A stretch of 64,000 nt of DNA from Rhizopus arrhizus (taxonomy: Eukaryota > Mucoromycota > Mucoromycetes > Mucorales > Rhizopodaceae), in NCBI GenBank assembly GCA_024220505.1, contig JAKZZE010000016.1, forward strand, positions 558,001 through 622,000. The letters run 5' to 3'. The position numbers and the translations under genes were made by a program. The stretch's first letter is position 1. The number at the start of each line of letters is the position of its first letter. Below, in pieces: positions 59,523 to 64,000 of the stretch. Below the pieces are notes generated by a model that ran no database searches, had not been told where the DNA came from, and saw only the letters and a list, made by a program, of their open reading frames with translations.

Positions 59523-60059
59523 TACAGAAAAAAAAAAAAAAGATAAAGTCACAACAGCTCTTTTATTATTGTTCAAAGGAAAAGGAAAATTAACTACAGA
59601 ACAACCGGACTCTCAACTGCTGTATTCCCTCAGCTATTTGGTGTGTCTGTTCGAGATTTGCAATTGACAGCTTTTATCAATAAAAAAAAAGACTGATCAT
59701 CAGTACTATGTTGCAGTTTGTCACTCTCAAAAGGGGCAGACTCGATCTTGACTGGCATGTTCAATCGATTACGTTCTGTTTCTTTTAGGTCGCACCGCTC
59801 TCAGAGGTGTGGCTCCTAAAGCACCCTTGACAAAAATTTCATTTCTTGCATATAGATTTAAACATGACAGTAACACACCTTTTTTGTCTTTATTCTGGCA
59901 ACCTCATGCTTTTTTCGCCCTGATTTTTTTTCTCTCTTGGAAATTTTATTTTCTTAATCAACTGATATGTTTTTTTTTCAAATGAAAAAAAAAAAAAAAG
60001 TTCAAATTCTCATTTTATTAGAAAATCTTATCTATTTGACAAAGACTGTTATTATAATT
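59523..60059. other. Spacer between RPR2 and the cysteine synthase gene
   Basis: Contains the RPR2 promoter and the 3' flank of the cysteine synthase gene. No further gene is seen. It includes several A or T runs of 13 to 14. Confidence 0.45.
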
Positions 60060-61358
60060 CTAAGGTAAAACAACGTATTTCTGGAGATGATCTGGAATGG
60101 CAGTGGACAAGTTTTTAGATTCTAACCATGTGCGACCTATAAGATAACATTAACCATCAATTGCATTCAGTGAAATAAAAAAAAAAACTTACTGAAAAGA
60201 CGAGATTGATATCTATAAGCACCATCACATAAAAGTGTGACAACCTTCTTATTCTTTCCCAGTTGCTTTGCCATTTGAACAGCAGCCACCACGTTCAGGG
60301 CAGAAGAGGCACCTACGTAAATACCTTCTTCATCCAACAAACGATACACCATAGCAATGGTATCTTCATCCTTGATATGTAATGCGCCATCAATCAAGTC
60401 CACATCAGGTGCTAAGTTATCTGTAATACGACCTTGTCCGATACCTTCTGTAATAGAAGATCCAGCACGGTCCATCAACTTGCGTTCACTCGTAAAGTAA
60501 CTAAACAAGACAGATCCAGGAGGGTCAGCCAAGAAGATCTTGACGCCTGGCTTGGTGTCCTTCAAGTAACGAGCGGTACCTGCCAAGGAACCACCTGTGC
60601 CTGTCGCACACACAAATCCGTCCACCTCACCATTCGTTTGTGCGAAAATCTCGGGACCCGTGGTCTCAATGTGAGCACGACGATTCGCTGTGTTGTCAAA
60701 CTGGTTGGTCCACACGGCGTTTTCTAATCTCTCAGCATGGCGTTTGGCTTGGTGGTTGTAGTTTTCCGGATTGTCAAAGGCCACGGCAGGAACAGGGTAT
60801 ACTTCAGCACCCAACATGCGTAATAAATCAATCTTTTCTTGAGACTATCTCGTTCTTTAGAAAAAGAAAAAAAAAAAGGGGGGAAAGGTTGAATCAATGT
60901 ACCTGAGTGTTGGGCATGTAAATCACACATTTGTATCCCTTTGCACGACAGACATGAGCTAATCCAATACCAGTATTACCGGCCGTACCTTCGACTACTG
61001 TGCCTCCAGGTTGAATCAATCCTTTTTCTTCGGCATCTTTAACAACAAATAACGCAGCACGATCTTTGACTGAACCACCAGGGTTCATGAATTCGGCCTT
61101 GGCTAAAATTTCAGAGCCTGTTTCTTCACTCAATCTGTTTAAACGAATCTACCCAAGACGTATCAGTTTATGTTTCGATCCTATCACTGTACTCACCAGT
61201 GGTGTATTTCCAATGGCACCAATAAATCCATTTGTAATCTAAGTACACTTATTAGGAGGATGAAAACAGCTATATCCTATCTGACTTACACCAGGGCGAG
61301 ATCCGGGATGCACCGTGCTGAATGCACGACGGGTGAGTAAAGAAAGAGGCTTGATCAT
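60060..61358 (-). CDS. Cysteine synthase, mitochondrial type (O-acetylserine sulfhydrylase)
   Basis: PLP-dependent fold-type II enzyme making cysteine from O-acetylserine and sulfide. The start at 61358 gives [20 protein letters not shown], a good mitochondrial presequence. Five exons or more follow. The family blocks are [26 protein letters not shown] (the PLP-binding Lys), [15 protein letters not shown] (substrate loop), [46 protein letters not shown] (phosphate loop) and [16 protein letters not shown]. The C-terminus extends to [29 protein letters not shown] instead of SGNTGIALA groups it with the fungal Mcy1/Cys12-like branch rather than bacterial CysK. That branch acts at the mitochondrial outer membrane in yeast, and its in vivo role is less certain. 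A 3' regulatory CBS domain is absent, so it is not cystathionine beta-synthase. Confidence 0.88.
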
Positions 61359-61826
61359 TTTTTTTATTAGAATGATTACTAAGAAAAAGGGTAAAAGACA
61401 AGTGTGTGAATATATAGGTGCAAGGTGTGATCGGAGTTTGACAGATGACGCGATTTATTCTGACAAGAATTGGTTCATCAGAAAAATACGATTTATTTCT
61501 GGATATACTTTTATCATAAAGCTCTTTGGCTGCTCCTTTGAGTCTTATTGCCTAATTTTCTCTAATGAAACATTAAATTTGTCTTGGTGACGAGAAAGAT
61601 AATAAATGAATGATGTTCAAGGTAGGAAAAAGAGATCTATGCGCTTGAAGAATTTCATTATTTCCAAAAATGGTAATACCGGACAGTCAATAACTTATCC
61701 CGGACAGATGTTTCACAAGTCCTTCTAAAAAAGGCAAACCAATTCAAGGTGAATGTATGGGAGAGCAAAAGTAAGCGTCGTTCTGTAAATCCAACTTCCC
61801 TCTCTCTCAATCCATAACTCTACGCA
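61359..61826. promoter_or_regulatory. Divergent spacer between cysteine synthase and RPL23
   Basis: 468 bp between divergent starts. It contains GTGTGTGAATATATAGG and, close to the RPL23 start, a pyrimidine-rich stretch (CTTCCCTCTCTCTCAATCC) of the kind common before ribosomal protein genes. No specific site is assigned. Confidence 0.45.
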
Positions 61827-62612
61827 ATGCCTAAAGGTAAATATTTATAATAGAATCAACAAGAGTGAGAAAGAAGAAAGAGAAAAGAAAGTGAGAAATG
61901 GATGTATAGAAGAGAAATATTAATCCAATATGTCAACATATCAAAAGCATCCATCCATCCATCCTATAATACAGTATATAACACACAGTTTAACACATTA
62001 ATATATATGCACACAGTTTAACCCCCCATAAAAATGAAAAGGATAAATAGATGGAAACAGGAAAGAAGGAAGGCAATAAATGAGGAACATGTATGAATTC
62101 AACATTTAAATTGGAAAAACATCCTTTGTTCACTTTCTTTTCCATTCTTTTTTTTTACTACTTGTTGATAATGAGGCAAAGACGACGTTAACATCTTTTG
62201 TTAAACAGTTAGTGTTTCCGGCACAAAGTACCGTATGACCCTTGGTCTCCCTGTTGGTGCTGTCATGAACTGCGCTGATAACTCTGGTGCCAAGAACTTG
62301 TACGTTATTGCTGTCCGTAACATCAAGGGTCGTTTGAACAGATTACCTGCTGCTGGTTGTGGTGACATGGTTGTTGCTACCGTCAAGAAGGGTAAGCCCG
62401 AATTAAGAAAGAAGGTCTTGGCCGCCGTTGTTGTCCGTCAACGCAAGGCCTGGCGCCGTAGAGATGGTGTTTTCCTCTACTTTGAAGATAACGCTGGTGT
62501 CATTGTTAACCCCAAGGGTGAAATGAAGGGTTCCGCCATCACTGGTCCCGTTGCCAAGGAATGTGCTGATTTGTGGCCTCGTATTGCTTCTGCCTCTGGT
62601 ACTGTTGTTTAA
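61827..62612 (+). CDS. rpl23: 60S ribosomal protein L23 (uL14)
   Basis: Large-subunit ribosomal protein that contacts the small subunit (bridge B8 region). The first exon (61827-61836) codes only MPK plus one base; a 372-nt intron, far longer than the others here, leads to the second exon (62209-62612). Joined, they give 137 residues. The body is diagnostic: [99 protein letters not shown] and [19 protein letters not shown]. Codon bias is strong, as for RPL10. The intron contains CATCCATCCATCCATCC and a twice-repeated CACACAGTTTAAC. Confidence 0.96.
61837..62208 (+). other. Long first intron of RPL23
   Basis: 372 nt with GTAAAT donor and AAACAG acceptor, against 45-70 nt for other introns in the window. 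Long first introns right after the start codon are usual in ribosomal protein genes and can carry enhancer or small RNA sequences. No C/D or H/ACA snoRNA was recognised by eye. Confidence 0.85.
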
Positions 62613-62737
62613 ATGAAATAATAAACCGTGTTTTTTCATGCGACAAAAACATAAAAAATATACAACACTCGTTCTTCTCATTTTTTTTTATTCTTTTTTT
62701 TCTTCTACGCTTTAAAACAAAATTGCAAACTATCTCT

Positions 62738-64000
62738 TTAAATAAGGTCGGTCACTACAAAATATATTTAATTAATATTTTTAGAATTGTATATGCAATC
62801 AATGCTTACCGTTCATTGGCATTTCATCAATTTGTGTACTGTAATATTGTTCAATATCACGTAAAATCTTCAAATCGTCATTCTTTACAAAGTTAATAGC
62901 AACACCCTTACGGCCAAATCGACCTGATCGACCAATACGATGAATGTAGTTTTCACGGTTGAAAGGTAAATCATAGTTGATAACTAGAGATACTTGCTGT
63001 ACATCAATACCACGCGCCCACACATCAGTTGTGATCAATACACGACTAAATCATGGTGAGTACATGGATAATATATAATTTTTCTTCTCTTTATACCTTG
63101 CTCCTTGACGGAATTCTTGCATAATAGCATCACGTTCCTTTTGTGGCATTTCACCGTGCATAGCAGAAACTGTGAAATTTGCTTCTCTCATCTTTTCAGT
63201 CAACCAATCCACCTATCATCATAATACATGTCAAACTTATATTCTATCTTCCACTTTACAATCTTATTACCTTCTTTTTCTGGTTACAAAAGATGACAGC
63301 TTGAGTGATTGTCAAGGTATCATAAAGATCACATAAAGTATCAAATTTCCATTCTTCTTGTTCAACAGCCACAAAGAACTGTTTAATACCTTCCAATGTC
63401 AATTCATCACGCTTCACAAGGATTCTGATAGGATCCGTCATGAAGTTATTTGTCATTTCCAACACATCATTGGGAAGTGTAGCCGAAAGCAAGACTACTT
63501 GTGTACCAGGAGGTAAATAACGATAGATGTCATAAATTTGATCTTTGAATCCCATATTCAACAATTCATCAGCTTCATCCAAAATCAACATCTTCATGTT
63601 ACGTGTACGCAACACACGACGACGAATCATGTCATACACACGTCCAGGTGTACCAGACACGATGTGAACACCACCTTCCAACTTGCGAATATCTTCACCA
63701 ACACTAGTACCTCCAATACAGGCGTGACATTGAACGTTCATGTAGTCACCCAAGGCTAAGACGACGCTTTGAATTTGAGTAGCTAATTCACGTGTAGGAG
63801 ATAAAATCAAGGCTTGTGTTTCACGAATGGTGGTATCAATGGTTTGTAAAGCTGAAATAGAAAAAGTGGCAGTTTTACCAGTACCAGACTGGGCTTGAGC
63901 AATGACATCACGACCCTTAATGATGGGTACAATGGCTATTTTGTATTATTTACTGCTGTATTGAGTGATATTTCTTTGCTTACCTCTTTGTTGAATAGCT
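62738..64000 (-). CDS. eIF4A3: DEAD-box helicase eIF4A3/FAL1, 5' end outside the window
   Basis: ATP-dependent RNA helicase, the core of the exon junction complex in most eukaryotes and a rRNA processing factor (Fal1) in yeast. The part in the window runs from [11 protein letters not shown] (motif I) through [46 protein letters not shown] (DEAD box), [10 protein letters not shown] (SAT), VIFCNQKKK, a short intron, [35 protein letters not shown] and [20 protein letters not shown]. It ends [14 protein letters not shown], one last intron and [17 protein letters not shown] and the end EMPMNxxDLI separate it from plain eIF4A. At least five introns are present. The start codon and about the first 60-70 residues lie beyond position 64000. 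Confidence 0.93.

Noticed and set aside
1..64000. tRNA genes, rRNA genes and CRISPR arrays
   Set aside because: No cloverleaf with A and B boxes, no rRNA segment and no regularly spaced repeat array was recognised by reading both strands; a tRNAscan run would be decisive.

Overview
The window is nuclear DNA of a filamentous, early-diverging fungus, most likely Mucoromycota (Mucor/Rhizopus-like). The evidence is AT-rich spacers, many short introns (about 45-70 nt, mostly GTAAGT...TAG) that break every larger gene into ORF pieces, fungal-type proteins (ERG26, PEX13, MET2, GATA factor, JSN1-like PUF protein), and remains of Tc1/mariner and retroelement genes. The assignment is by inference; no rRNA, mitochondrial marker or tRNA is present to settle it.

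Layout. 0.7-7 kb: an SLC49/FLVCR-type transporter (+), a secreted acid-sphingomyelinase-like phosphodiesterase (-), a single-RRM U1A/U2B''-type spliceosomal protein (+) sharing a 193-bp divergent promoter with it, and the sterol dehydrogenase ERG26 (+). 7.9-10.1 kb: a dead Tc1/mariner transposase and an unidentified ORF cluster. 10.9-11.7 kb: repeat A, which has an inverted, nearly identical copy at 55.2-56.0 kb. 13.9-15.6 kb: a monosaccharide transporter (-), with a close paralogue in the same orientation at 47.8-49.5 kb. 17.7-18.3 kb: decayed repeat B, with an inverted copy at 54.3-54.9 kb. 19.7-21.0 kb: a two-finger GATA factor (-). 23.9-27.5 kb: a mitochondrial rhodanese (-) and a secreted subtilase (-). 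30.7-33.0 kb: a broken CBP80-like fragment beside MET2 (-). 36-39.7 kb: a small protein kinase (+) and a RRM/PUF protein (-). 39.9-41.8 kb: a non-coding element with 258-bp inverted ends. 42-47.6 kb: PEX13 (+), RPL10 (-), RPN1 (+). 51.5 kb: a small unknown gene. 56.3-58.7 kb: a cluster of transposon remnants. 59-64 kb: RPR2/RPP21 (-), cysteine synthase (-), RPL23 (+) and the 3' part of eIF4A3/FAL1 (-), which runs off the window.

Most intact genes are housekeeping: sulfur amino acid synthesis (MET2 and a cysteine synthase), sterol synthesis, proteasome, ribosome, RNA processing (U1A/U2B''-like, RPR2, eIF4A3) and peroxisome import. They lie in gene-dense blocks separated by 2-4 kb spacers filled with decayed mobile DNA. 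No operon, CRISPR array or prokaryote-like defence system is visible. The most unusual signal is in repeat A: a strongly base-paired segment of about 85 nt preceded by a TATA box about 32 nt upstream and followed by T-runs, preserved in both copies. This is a candidate non-coding RNA gene.
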